Origin: Selaginella moellendorffii
Taxonomy: Eukaryota; Streptophyta; Lycopodiopsida; Selaginellales; Selaginellaceae
NCBI RefSeq assembly: GCF_000143415.4
Contig: NW_003314266.1
Span: 2,825,931-2,889,930 of the forward strand
Length of the DNA stretch: 64,000 nt
Direction: 5' to 3'
Within the stretch, counting starts at the first letter, position 1, and the number at the start of each line of letters is the position of its first letter. The notes below the pieces were generated by a model. That model ran no database searches. It saw only the letters and a list, made by a program, of their open reading frames with translations, and was not told where the DNA came from. Shown here piece by piece: positions 44,701 through 55,689 of the stretch. A program made the translations under genes and the position numbers.

Positions 44701-45066
44701 AAGTAATTGTGAATAGTAATTTTTCTTTTTAGACTTTTTCTATGAAGTGCACCTTTACATAGTTCTTTTAGGAAGAAAGTATGGTTAATATCCTCCAACT
44801 TGAGCTTTTAAGGAAAACCTTCACGTGTGGCTGCACAAATATGCATGTGTTGTGAGAGACAAATCCCTAAGCCCCAAAGTGGAGTTAAAAAGGTGCTACA
44901 TGGTAGTGGTCGAAGTAGAAGTCCAACAAGTGTAACATATTTGGATCAAAGGCTCTGATTTGGAAAGTAAAAAATGGGAGTTAAACTCCGAATGAAATGC
45001 TTAAGGGATGAGCACGAAACAATCGATGAATGAGTCTTTAAAAAAGGACATAAGAAAGACTGACAC
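44690..45066 (+). repeat. Diverged direct repeat, left copy
   Basis: It matches about 46,474-46,848 in the same orientation over nearly its whole length, for example 'catagttcttttaggaag' and 'ggtagtggtcgaagt', with scattered substitutions and small indels. No terminal TG..CA structure is clear. The pair brackets the TRIM element and about 1.4 kb in total. Confidence 0.8.
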
Positions 45067-45068
45067 AA

Positions 45069-45117
45069 GGGTAGGGGGGAGGGAGGGGGACGGGGATGGG
45101 GAGGGGTAAAGGGAGGC
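45069..45117 (+). other. G-rich tract with many G-runs
   Basis: The top strand has about seven runs of three to six G (gggtagggggg, gggaggggg, ggggatgggg, aggggt, aaaggg) within 49 bases, spaced by one or two bases. This satisfies the usual G-quadruplex pattern several times over. It lies between the left direct repeat and the TRIM element. Confidence 0.75.
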
Positions 45118-45276
45118 TGTATTTCATTCTTGCTTAGAGATCTAGATGATGCTTTTCTCATAGATTTTATAGGGCAAACTGCAGTTAGGAGGGGTGATAC
45201 TTCACCTCCAAATGTGCAAGAGGATGCTTCACTACCACACAAGAGGATATAGCTAGGTGCTTTTAGTAGTGAGAAG

Positions 45277-45469
45277 TGTAAGCAACCAAAAGGAACGACT
45301 CAAAAGACAATCCATAAGGTTCAAATATAGAAGGAAAAGGCCCATAAATAAAAGTGCACTCTCTTTTCCAATTGGTTAAGGGTCTTGGGATATTTGGGGT
45401 TAAATGTCCTTGGGTTTGAATAGTACTGGGTTGGATGACCTCTCGAAAGTCCAAATTTAAGAATTTACA
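45277..45469 (+). repeat. Left terminal repeat of the TRIM
   Basis: 193 bp, TG...CA ends, followed by two bases and the tRNA-Met primer-binding site. Confidence 0.9.
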
Positions 45470-45471
45470 TT

Positions 45472-45482
45472 TGGTATCAGAG
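45472..45482 (+). promoter_or_regulatory. TRIM primer-binding site (initiator tRNA-Met)
   Basis: TGGTATCAGAG matches the canonical plant initiator tRNA-Met primer-binding site over 11 bases. Confidence 0.88.
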
Positions 45483-45638
45483 GGGTTTCGGGTCCGACTC
45501 TGTTGGTTGGCTAAGGGAATCACACCACATGTTGATTGACATCTGGCTGGTCCAGTTTGCTGGGCTCGACCCGAGGGGTAGCTGTGGCTCTCAGCTTCCG
45601 TTCACGAGGGCGTGAACTTGCAGGGAAGCATGGTAGAT

Positions 45639-45832
45639 TGTAAGCAACCAAAGAGAACGACTCGAAAGACGATCCATAGGATTCAAATATAGAGGGAAAG
45701 GGCCCATGAATAAGAGTGCACCCTGTTTTCCAATTGGTTAAAGGTCTTGGGATATTTGGGGTTAAACCTCCTTAGGTTTGAATAGTACTGGGCTAGGTGA
45801 CCTCCCGGGAAGTCCAAACTCAAGAGCTTACA
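45639..45832 (+). repeat. Right terminal repeat of the TRIM
   Basis: 194 bp, TG...CA ends, followed directly by AGAAG. Confidence 0.9.
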
Positions 45833-46473
45833 AGAAGGTGCTAAATTTCTTTTGTATAATCTTACATATGGTGACTATTATACATTGACTACACGCTAAA
45901 GTATGTCATCCAACGAAAGCCTGTCAAAGTGCTCTTTGATGATTCTCATCGAAAGTCATTTATTACTACACAAGTAGTACTATGGTGTCTAGATACTCTC
46001 CTAGAGTATAGCACAATGAGCTTCTTGACAAATAACCAACTGCTAAGGGAGTTTGCTATGTAAGATAGTTCAGTTTTACTTAGCTATAATGAATGCTTTT
46101 ATAGATTTGCAATGCCTTCTAACATACATGAGAAATGGAGGAAGTACCTACATGATCAGCAACTCTAAAAACAAACGATCAAAGTCCACAAATAATATAT
46201 TAAGGAGATGTTTGAAGATTAGCAAATAAGGTTCTTAGACTATAAACATAATTGGGCAAGATCTAACATGAGTCACTTTACGTGTGATTATATGCTCACT
46301 CCCTACATAGAAGTCAATCATAGATCTTATACATGGAGGAAGTAACAAATCAAGGGCAATTTAATGATATTGTAGACTATAATAGCTTTCTTAGGTAGGT
46401 GTCCTCAAATGTCTGTAAATCCCAATTGGATTTATATTCTAGCAATGTAGAATGGTCCTAATTGTAAGAACTT

Positions 46474-46848
46474 GAAGGAAGTAATTGTGAATAATAAGTT
46501 TTCTTTCTAGACTTTTTTCTGTGAAGTGCAACCTTACATAGTTCTTTTAGGAAGAGAGCATGGTTGATATCTTCCAACTTGAGCGTTTAAGGAAAACCTT
46601 TATGTGCAGTTGCACAAATATACATGCGTTGTGAGAAACAAATCTCTAAGCCCTAAAATGGAGCAAAAAAGGTGCCATATGGTAGTGGTCGAAGTGGAAG
46701 TTCAACAAGCGTAACATGTTTGGACCAAAGACTCTGACTTGAAAAGTTAAAAGTGAAAGTGGAACTCCGAATGAAGTGCTCAAAGTATGAACACGAAGCA
46801 ATTGGTGAATGAGTCTCTAAAAAAGGAGACAAGAAAGATTAACACATG
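46474..46848 (+). repeat. Diverged direct repeat, right copy
   Basis: Partner of 44,690-45,066 (same orientation). Confidence 0.8.
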
Positions 46849-46884
46849 ACAAATGTTGTGATATATAGAAGTGTCAGAAACAAG

Positions 46885-47060
46885 TCTGAAAAGGAGTTTG
46901 AAAAAGAGTTTGATATGGAGTTTAAGATGGAGTTTGAGATAGACCCAAGATAGAGTCCGAGATGGACCCAAGTTAAAGTCCAAGATGGACCTAAGATCGA
47001 GTCCAAGATCGAGTCCAAGATGGACCTAAGATGGAGTTTGAAACCAAAACCAAGACTGAG
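46885..47060. repeat. Minisatellite-like array of short related units
   Basis: Units of about 15 bases of the form 'gagtccaagatggaccyaa' and 'gagtttgaaatggagttt' follow one another roughly ten times with substitutions. No reading frame is kept open. Confidence 0.7.
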
Positions 47061-47289
47061 ACATAGTCTAAATCTGAGTCCAAGACCAAGGGTGAAAGCC
47101 CAAAGTGTTCATCTCTTGGACAAACTCCAAAAGTATAGTAAGGGGGAAAACTCCAGTAAAGTCAATTTGGCCAAGAAAGGCTAGTGTGACTAGGTTATAC
47201 CCATATATTGGGTGATGATATAACTATTGAGGAGTTTAAGGTTAGAGTAAATATAGAAAGATAAGTGGGGTAGCTTAATGAAGTGTTCA

Positions 47290-48057
47290 AGAACTTCCTC
47301 GGGAGATTGAATAATTGATGCTTGTAATCAAGTGTGAGTGGCACTACCAACTTAAATACCTTGTGTGGCTTATTGGAACCTTGCTCTAGCCATATGGCTA
47401 GGGCACTTAAAGGTAGAAGGTGGGGAGAGTAACTATAAAGTTCGCATAGAGCCATGGTATTTTGAAATATTATTCCAAAGTCCCAAATTATAGAAAGGAA
47501 AAGGAGTAACCCTCTAGTATAGTGACCAAGAATACGGTCACATAGTGAGGAAGTCCTAGAGGTCAATGGGATTTAGTAGTCGAGCCTTTAAACCTTGACC
47601 CAATGGCAGTGTTGGAGAGCACGGCCGTGGATGGAAAGGGACTTGGTGGGAATGGAAAAAGGGACATTAGGGAAAGGTGTTCTTCATGTCTCTGGGCATC
47701 CTAAAAGTTCTAAGATGTGGTCAAAAAATGACCACTCATGGACAAATGGCCTAGTTTTTGAAAAATAAAACTGTGATGCAGGTGGTTTTGGACTATTGAT
47801 GTGATAAGGGTGAATGGGCATAGCCTTAGCATAATAAGTTGATATGTTAGTGGTACCTTTAGGTGTCGGTCATGGGATTGGACACATGGAGCACTTGGAC
47901 CAAGTACAAAGGCTAAGTGGCATAGATGGTGTTTATGGTGCTAGCAAGTCCCCAAAGTTTAAAATAAGATTTATAGAGGTTGTGAGTGAGACTCCTTAAA
48001 ATGGTTAGAAGTGTGGTTAAGTGACTAAAGTAGAATGAAAAAATTAATTACTTCTAA
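47290..48057 (+). repeat. LTR-like repeat followed by a tRNA-Met primer-binding site
   Basis: It is the reverse-complement partner of about 52,912-53,680, for example 'gtgagtggcactacc' and 'gtcatgggattgga' here and their complements there. Two bases after it, TGGTATCAAAGC (48,060-48,071) resembles the initiator tRNA-Met primer-binding site. This suggests the copy is the 3' part of an LTR whose internal region runs to the right, now decayed. Confidence 0.7.
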
Positions 48058-48059
48058 CT

Positions 48060-48071
48060 TGGTATCAAAGC
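48060..48071 (+). promoter_or_regulatory. Probable primer-binding site of a decayed LTR element
   Basis: TGGTATCAAAGC differs from the canonical TGGTATCAGAGC at one base. Confidence 0.6.
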
Positions 48072-49593
48072 TATTCCTTAGTTTAACTTTTATTAGTGGT
48101 CAAATATAACACCACTTATATTGGCATTGGAAGGCCCTAGAAATGGGCCCATCCTCGAGAAGTAGCATGTCAAAAGGGCATGACTCTCCATCTTAGTTCA
48201 TACATGAACATATTGGCAATATGGTAGATAGAAATGGACTAATAAAGGAATGACTTGGGATCTTGGGAACAGTATAAGGTTTTCCTTAGAGAGTTGAGGA
48301 TGTGATCCAGATGCATTTGACTTAACGAACTAGCTAATGTGGTTGTGGTGAAAAATTATAGTTAGGATCATGAGAAATATAAAGACTCCAAGATAATAAA
48401 TAAGATTATTTTCATATAATTGAGGCTAGTGCTCATGAATTTGAAACTAAAATTAATAACCGTGAAATGTCAAATATGGATAAGGAGTCCTTGAAATGGT
48501 AGCCGAAGCTACCTTTAATAAATGCTACAACACTACAAAGAGTTGGGTGTGTACTTAGAAGAACACCTCAAAAGTAGGATATTATGGGTTGTCGAATTAA
48601 TAAAGTCTAAAAGTTGAATGACTCAAGTGGAATCAAGGAATGGTCCTAAAGGATTGGTAGAAGCATTTGGGCTGATGTGTGTGGTACCCTACAAAGGATA
48701 GGGAGGATCATAAAATCCAAGTATGAGAACAATAGGTATCTTGATGACAAAATGCGTCATACTAAAGTCGAAGGAAAGGTGTTTCCAGAAAAAAAACAAC
48801 TTTGGCACAAAATTATGTGCAAACACTATGGTATAGTGCTAATTGATAATTGGCATGAGAAATGATTATTTGTTCTTGGCAAAGACCTAGATATAACTGA
48901 AAATTGTTGTGAGAGTAGACTTGTGGGGGATGGTCCAAAGTTGAGTTGAGCTCAATTCAACATAAGTCAACTCAAGTCAACACAGTCAACAAGAAGTATT
49001 ACAAAGGAAATCTAAATTGAACAAATGAAGGTTCTAGCAATATTTAAATACATAAATATCTGAGTTAAAAGTTTCTATAAGATTGAATTGTTTAAAAAAG
49101 ACAAAGTTCATAAGTACCTATCTTTTATAAAGCTATATTATTTTATTAGGACTACTATTACAGTTGTCATATTTTGATTTAACTACTTAATATTTTGAAT
49201 ACTTTTACAGTTGTAGATATTATTCCTTCATTCAAAAGATTTTTTAGGGTTCTTGAGAAGATGGGAAGCAAGGAAAATACAAGATCTATGAGTAAAGAGT
49301 TGTAGTGTAAAGGAATATGAGAATGTTAATTTTGTTTCACTACCATAATTTTCATATTACACTTCTGGTCCTTATTACCTATCTGGGAATGTGAAGACCA
49401 CTATCAGGATAGATAAAAATGCTCTTGTTACTTCTGAGATAATAGTCTAGAGCACAAGAAATGAATAGCATGACGAAGAACACTAAAAAATCTACTCCAT
49501 AAAACTTTCCATGACATTTATAATTTACATATTAATTCATATTAAAAACTCTATTACCTGCCTATATCACAATCCTTTCATATGATAAGACCA
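48072..49593 (+). other. Decayed internal region of a probable LTR element, up to the gap
   Basis: Follows an LTR-like repeat and primer-binding site, but no gag or pol motif could be read; all frames are broken by stops. It may be a non-coding (LARD-type) interior or simply old. Confidence 0.35.
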
Positions 49594-49856
49594 NNNNNNN
49601 NNNNNNNNNNNNNNNNNNNNNNNNNNNNNNNNNNNNNNNNNNNNNNNNNNNNNNNNNNNNNNNNNNNNNNNNNNNNNNNNNNNNNNNNNNNNNNNNNNNN
49701 NNNNNNNNNNNNNNNNNNNNNNNNNNNNNNNNNNNNNNNNNNNNNNNNNNNNNNNNNNNNNNNNNNNNNNNNNNNNNNNNNNNNNNNNNNNNNNNNNNNN
49801 NNNNNNNNNNNNNNNNNNNNNNNNNNNNNNNNNNNNNNNNNNNNNNNNNNNNNNNN
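49594..49856. other. Assembly gap (263 N)
   Basis: A run of N. Nothing can be said about its content. Confidence 1.
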
Positions 49857-50379
49857 TAATGCAAAATATAATGAAGAATATATCTATATCAGTCCAAAAG
49901 CCAAACAAAACAAAGTTATGCTTAACAAGTGATCATTAAATCGATCCTCCATGAATTCATCTTTTGTAAGATGTAACTCATTTCATAACAAGCACAAGAA
50001 GAATTATTAATGATCAATATATTTCAACTCAAATCTAATAAAGATTCAAACATTTCAATATCAATCATTAACTTTTCCTCTTATCAAGTTAGCATTGTCC
50101 ACAACTAAATCACTTTTCAAGGAAAAGCTCAAAGCTCAACCCCTACTAAACAATCTCATCTAGAACACAACTAACTCAAACTTGCCATTCAATTCATTTG
50201 AATGTTAATACAATTGCTAACTAGCAAATGCACAGATACCAATAATACAAAGCTACAGCAAAATCATTAACACTACCTACATTGAAACTAATGAAACTCA
50301 ATATCAATTCAACGAAGAGATATTTCACTTCACTTAAATCTCAACATCAATAATATCAATAACAAAGCATCATTTCAAT

Positions 50380-51440
50380 ATCATCAACACCAAAACAAAG
50401 TTAATAGAAAGCAAGAGTGAATCACCACTCAAAGCTCTTTAACAACCAAGCTAGCCAAAGTCAAAGATACCTTAGTTAATATTTGAAACTAAACCTTCAA
50501 CAAACTGAGTTACAGATAATATGTTGTCAAGGAGTGATTCACCACATTCAAGACTCAATATAATCTAACACTACAGACTAAATGCAATCAAATGATATTA
50601 ACAAAAGTGGAATCAATATGCTAACATGGAAAAACCATACAAGCCTATGACACGATCTTTTACAACACCATTCAGTAAAGCAAGCCCATCATTGCTAAAT
50701 CATCATTGAGCGAAACAAGTGTCACAGCCCTCGATAAAGTCTACAAACAATCACTAATTACAAAGCAACTAATAATCACTCTTTCAACTTGCCTTCCACA
50801 AAACTCAAACACTAAACTCGTGTTATCAAGTCATATACTTGTCTAATATAAATATAATACCCCAAGTACGAGATATAGGAATATGGACAAACATAGACTA
50901 AATGACTACTTGAATCCAACTCAACTACAATAAGCTCACTAATGTATTTAGCCAATAGCTCTAAACATGTCTTGAAGAGGTTAATTATATATAATCAACA
51001 TTTAGTCAAAACTAAAGTGAAACCATGAGATGGACTCATATTGGTACACAACCTTCTCATAGACAAGGTTATAATATGGGTACTAACATCTTAACTTCAA
51101 ACAATTAAATTGGACATCACCATCCTCAGCCAAAATGCAAAGCTACCAAGACTAAATCAAAATTAGTGAGAGCTCACTACTCTCATAAAGTCTTAACGAA
51201 ATGCAAGATGCAATTTGTTACCAAACACAATGTTATAAAAGAAAAGCACAAGAGTCACCTTTCTAGAAAAGCGCAACAGTCACTTTTTTACACCAACTCT
51301 AGACTTTATCCAACTCAATTACTTTAGCCTTAAGAAGTTAGCATCCCTTTCGGGCTGCATCATATAAACTACATACTAAGTTCTAAATTAACTGAAATCA
51401 ACTCCAACCCTTTTACTAGTTTGTACTGGCTTACAAAAAC
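50380..51440. repeat. Dispersed AT-rich repeat, copy B
   Basis: Partner of the repeat at 1-1030, same orientation, diverged. It lies between the assembly gap and the inverted LTR-like copy. Confidence 0.75.
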
Positions 51441-52911
51441 GGAAAGGTTTTTGGACAAAATGATCAACAAATTAGCCATAAAATTAACCTAAGAAATTTA
51501 TAGAAAATTTCCATCTTAAAGAAAGAATGATTTTCAATCTAGAAATGCAAATTTTTAAGACTCAACCAACTTCCTTTTACTAACAACTTCATAAAGGTTC
51601 ACCTCGACACAAATTCTCAAGACCCATAATATTCTTAAGCCTCGAACATCATGCCCATATTTCAAATATCCAACACTAACATTTGCAAAATGTAAAATGA
51701 ACATCCAAGGCTTGATCACGAAGACTATATCTTTGGATATCCACATTGCACTAACACTCTTCTTTAACCACCTTCAAGATTCAATGTGAAGCTAAAACAT
51801 TAATAAAAAAAATGACATGGAAAATCAAGATCTAAGAAAATTCCTCATCACTCGAAATAATAATGCCACTTCCACTAACACAAATGTTAGTGATGTCAAT
51901 GCCTTAATTACACATCTTTTCCATCCAACAATCTACTCCAAGTGTTAACAAATCAATTGACGAACTATAGCAAATAAATGCTACAACTCTTTTCCAACAC
52001 CTCAATGGGCAAACTCTTAAGGAAACACGGTACCAACATATGCTTAACATATCATAGATCACTATTGAGAACCAAGTTAAAGCTACTTTAATGCTACTAC
52101 TTATAAGTAAACTAACTTCATTATTAACAACTTTACACTTGATCATTTTTTAACTAAACAACTTCGTAAACATATTGCTCATTATTACATGGATATGATA
52201 TAAAATCACAATTATTTGATCATTAATTGAGCAACACCATAAGCAATGCCCATATCATTACTACCAAAGTTTACGTGACTATCAAGTGTCAACTTGATTC
52301 GACAAAATGCAACATAAATGCCACACCCCACCAATAGAGATTTTACTTAACACCACTAATTTTTATTCATAACACAGACAAATGCATGCCACTCTCTATC
52401 CGACCAAACTCAAAACTAATCTAACACCAAGATACTCAAGGAATAATAACAAGGTTCCTCAGAAAAGAATTAAGTATTGTAACCCAAGTCTTCAATAGTA
52501 AGTCTAGACAAAATGGTTTAGCACTTTACTGCTATCCATCCCACGACTTACCACTTGTAAAACCACCATAACTAACATGTATCAAGATAGAGACTCTTAA
52601 TTGTATAATGTGAATACGAGCAATGAATTAACACCTTGTTACAAATCATCTCTCCGAGATGAGAAAATTATTTACGTATTTGATCATTCATCCCTAACAA
52701 CTCTCTTTTCGGTCTCACCTTTTGACCAAACCTCAAACTTGCTTTCACACTACCTTCAGTCCAATAAAAAAAAAGTATATAAGTATATAAGAGAGTATAA
52801 CAATGACTACTTGAACTAATAAACTAATCCCTATAGTCTTAAATGATCCATTTATAGTCATGCCTAAAAAAGATCCACTAAAACAGCTACAAATTAGCTT
52901 ATTTGTGTAAG
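51441..52911. other. AT-rich, gene-free DNA
   Basis: No open frame with a recognisable product, no RNA gene and no clear repeat pair found. Confidence 0.45.
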
Positions 52912-53680
52912 TGACTAATTTTTCCATTCTATTTCAATCACTTAACCACACCTCTAACCACTTGGAAGAGTCTCAATTCACAACCTCCATAAGTCCAATT
53001 CAGCACTTGGGGTTTGGTAGTCTCAAGAATGGCATCTTTGCCACTCAACCTTTACACTTGGTCCGAATGCTCCACATGTTCAATCCCATGACTGACACTA
53101 AAAGATACCATGGACATATCAGCCTATTACTCTAAAGCCATGCCTATTCACTTTTGTCATATCGATAATCTAACACCACCTACATCACAATCTTATTTCT
53201 CAAAAATTGAGCCCTCTATTTATAAGTGGTCATCCCAAATCCACTCTTTAGCATCCTTAAAATGCCTATGGGGAATAGCCTTCCCCAATATCCCTTTTTC
53301 AGTCCCTACCAAATCCTTTCTGTCCATGGCCGCATTTTCCAACACTTCCATTAGATCAAGGCCCACCAGCCTGACCATTAAGTCTCACTGTCCTTTAGGA
53401 CTTTCACACCATATGACCATAACCTTGGTCACTACACTAGAGGATTGCCTTTTTTCCTTTCCATAGTCTGGGACTTTAGGATAACATTTCAGAATACTAT
53501 AGCCATATACAAGTCTCATAGGTACTCTCCCCACCTTCTGTCTTTGGATGCTCTAGCCCTAGGCTTAGAGAGAGGTTCTGTTAAGCCACACTAAATAACC
53601 AAGTAGGTAGTGCCACCCACACTTGGATTGGGAGTATCGACTATTTGATCTCCCAGGGGAATTAAAACCATTACCATATG
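52912..53680 (-). repeat. Inverted copy of the LTR-like repeat
   Basis: Reverse-complement partner of 47,290-48,057. No primer-binding site follows it on its own strand, so it may be a solo LTR or a fragment. Confidence 0.68.
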
Positions 53681-53722
53681 GCACCCTTTCAACTCCTCTT
53701 TGGGGCTTAGAGATTTTATGTC

Positions 53723-54459
53723 TCACAATTTGCCACTCATAGTGAAAATATTCGTGTCTACTTCTAGCAACATGAGTCGAGCATGCGCAACCACGTCTTC
53801 AACTTTCTCGCGGTGTGTTAGGACGTCTGGAACAAGGCAAGGCACAAGCAAGTCCTTGATAAACGGTTCGAACTTGATGCTGCAGAGCAGCAGCTCCAGT
53901 TCTTGGTGGCTGAGTTTGCCATAGCTTGGTGATGACTGCAGTTCAACAATTTTGACTATATCATCCGAGAGGGCCTCGTAAACGGGTTGAGCTCGTTCAC
54001 CAAACTTTTCACTTGAAAGATCCATCTACATGAACAAACAAAAGGAGGAAGGAAACACTCACCGTTTTGCGCTGAGCAAAGTGATCAGACAGCAATGCAT
54101 CGCTGTTCAGCTCCACGATAAAACCACACAAACCTGTTACCTGAGTCCAGAAAACGTCGAGCAAGTTGAGGGCTGCATGGGTCCTGGAGAATCTGGCGAG
54201 CAGTCTGGAAAACCTCGTCAGAGATGAAATCCTGGAAGAGATCCCAGTGCTGGTGGATGTAGAGCAAACCCAGCAAATGGGCCATGTCTGGATCCTGAGC
54301 CACTGCATTGTACATCGTGTTGACATATTGCCCCACCAGCCTCTTCTCCTTGGCAAACCTCATGAGCTTGTCATACTCACACTCTACCTTGCTCAATTCC
54401 TTGATACCCTTCCGCAATATCCGATAACGCCGCTCCGACTTGACCCCGAGGTTTTCCAT
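53723..54459 (-). CDS. Unrecognised two-exon gene (exon join unresolved)
   Basis: The first exon begins MENLGVKSERRYRILRKGIK and continues as an alpha-helical, charged sequence (ELSKVECEYDKLMRFAKEKR, DMAHLLGLLYIHQHWDLF). The second clear block starts MDLSSEKFGERAQPVYEALS, after a good acceptor (tgtag) near 54,026, and runs to a stop at 53,723 (KFEPFIKDLLVPCLVPDVL). Between them (about 54,160-54,040) the frame must change: one frame reads RRFLDSGNRF while the other reads GLCGFIVELNSDALLSDHFAQ. I found no splice pair that joins the halves cleanly. It is either a gene with an intron I missed or a pseudogene with one frameshift. I do not recognise the family and assign no function. Confidence 0.5.
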
Positions 54460-54465
54460 TGTCAC

Positions 54466-55348
54466 AAGAAAGGTGGCGACTAAGCCTTGGGGCTTAGGGT
54501 TTATGTAAAGAAAAAATGGTAAAGCTGAAAATCTGAAGGTGCATCAAACTTTCGGAGCATTCACAAGGCAACGATCGATGGCACTGTTCTTGGAGATGTG
54601 GTGATTGTTGTCTCGGACAAGCCAGGTTCATGGTTTTTTCATTGAATTTATGAAAATATAAGCACTAATGTTAATCTAATTTACGAATATGCTGCTGAAT
54701 ATGCCTTATAAGAGTCAGTTCTAGGGCAGGGAGTCGGCTAGGGCAGTGATGAATTCGTGCTTTTCTTATGTCTGGACTTCTGAGAAGCTGTGATTTTCTC
54801 TTTCGCGATTTCTGAGCTCGTTGGTTTCTCGCATCTCTACCAGCGCTGCTGTGCGTCAAGACGATTCTCTTCTCTTGGCGGAGGGTTTCAGCGGCGTTAA
54901 ATCGTGATGCAAGACTCTTTTGCCGCAGATCTTACCGACCCATTTGATCTCTTGCCTCGCATCTGGTGTTTAATGATTCTGCGCCAAGTTCTTTTTTTTC
55001 TTCCTTCCTTGGTGATGATCTTTCCACGCGACGGGCGATCTGAACTGATGCCGTGTTGAATGTCGCGTTTCTTTGAAACTCTGAAAGGTCGAGACCCGAG
55101 AGAGCAGATGATGATCCAGCAAAACTTATTCTACACTCCGATTGGATCGTGAGGAAAGCTTTTTCACCTCTGACAAGCTGATGCTCTCCCCGGATTCTAA
55201 AAACCAAACTTTTGATAGATCACTGAATTATAACTGTAGCGATTGACTCACTAGGCCACGTCAAAGCGAAACCGAAAACCTCTTGCAATCCCAATGGCTG
55301 CTTCTTGTTCTTGGTCTCCCTGGAAGCCATAGCCACACGCATGAGACA
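54466..55348. other. Intergenic DNA without a supported gene
   Basis: No convincing frame. A 12-codon upstream reading frame (ATG near 55,293, MAASCSWSPWKP) ends just before the start of the following small membrane-protein gene and may be its uORF. Confidence 0.45.
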
Positions 55349-55573
55349 ATGCAAGGCAGGCCGCGGCAGCAAAGAGATCTTCTCTACTTTGGGACGCCAC
55401 CAACGCCGATCGCTCCCTCGCCCTCGATCGAGAGCTCGTACAAGGGAGGATCCTGGCAGGGGATCATCCTGGTTTTGCTCCTGCTCATCGTAGTCTTAGG
55501 AATAATCGGATGGAACACTCACAAGAAGAAGCAGAGGTTGCAGCAGTACGACCGGTTCCAGAATCCGTTCTAG
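55349..55573 (+). CDS. Small single-pass membrane protein (74 aa), unrecognised
   Basis: It starts MQGRPRQQRDLLYFGTPPTP, a polar Pro/Ser-rich segment, then one strong transmembrane helix (WQGIILVLLLLIVVLGIIGW, about residues 38-57) and a basic tail (NTHKKKQRLQQYDRF). The positive residues after the helix suggest an N-out/C-in topology. A longer in-frame reading without an ATG extends upstream to 55,283. Short plant proteins of this plan exist but I cannot name a family. It converges on HSCB, whose stop is 117 bases away. Confidence 0.65.
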   Translation: MQGRPRQQRDLLYFGTPPTPIAPSPSIESSYKGGSWQGIILVLLLLIVVLGIIGWNTHKKKQRLQQYDRFQNPF

Positions 55574-55689
55574 CATTTGCTTTGTCCTGGAGCTTCTCTT
55601 TTTCTTGTTGCACTGGAAAGTAGCACAGAGTTTCCGGCTCCTTGCGAGAAAAGAAGAACACCACTTACTTGCCTGTCGAAAGAATCGGC

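Larger units (their letters stand above)
45277..45832 (+). mobile_element. TRIM (terminal-repeat retrotransposon in miniature), 556 bp
   Basis: Two direct repeats, 45,277-45,469 (193 bp) and 45,639-45,832 (194 bp), both begin TGTAAGCAACCAAA and end with TTTACA or CTTACA. They enclose only 169 bp. The interior starts with TGGTATCAGAG (45,472-45,482), the complement of the 3' end of initiator tRNA-Met, and ends with a purine-rich stretch (gcagggaagcatggtagat). The 5-bp AGAAG occurs immediately left (45,272-45,276) and right (45,833-45,837), a perfect target-site duplication. No coding capacity exists, so it must have moved with proteins from another element. The LTR copies differ at roughly 15 percent of sites by eye, so it is old. 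Confidence 0.92.

Noticed and set aside
45069-45117. Telomere-like or centromere-like repeat
   Set aside because: The G-runs are irregular and do not follow a TTTAGGG period.
49562-49932. Open frames across the run of N
   Set aside because: Artefacts of undefined bases.
54932-55207. Minus-strand open frame of 91 codons
   Set aside because: No ATG-initiated family-like sequence, no splice partner and low-complexity charged content; probably chance.
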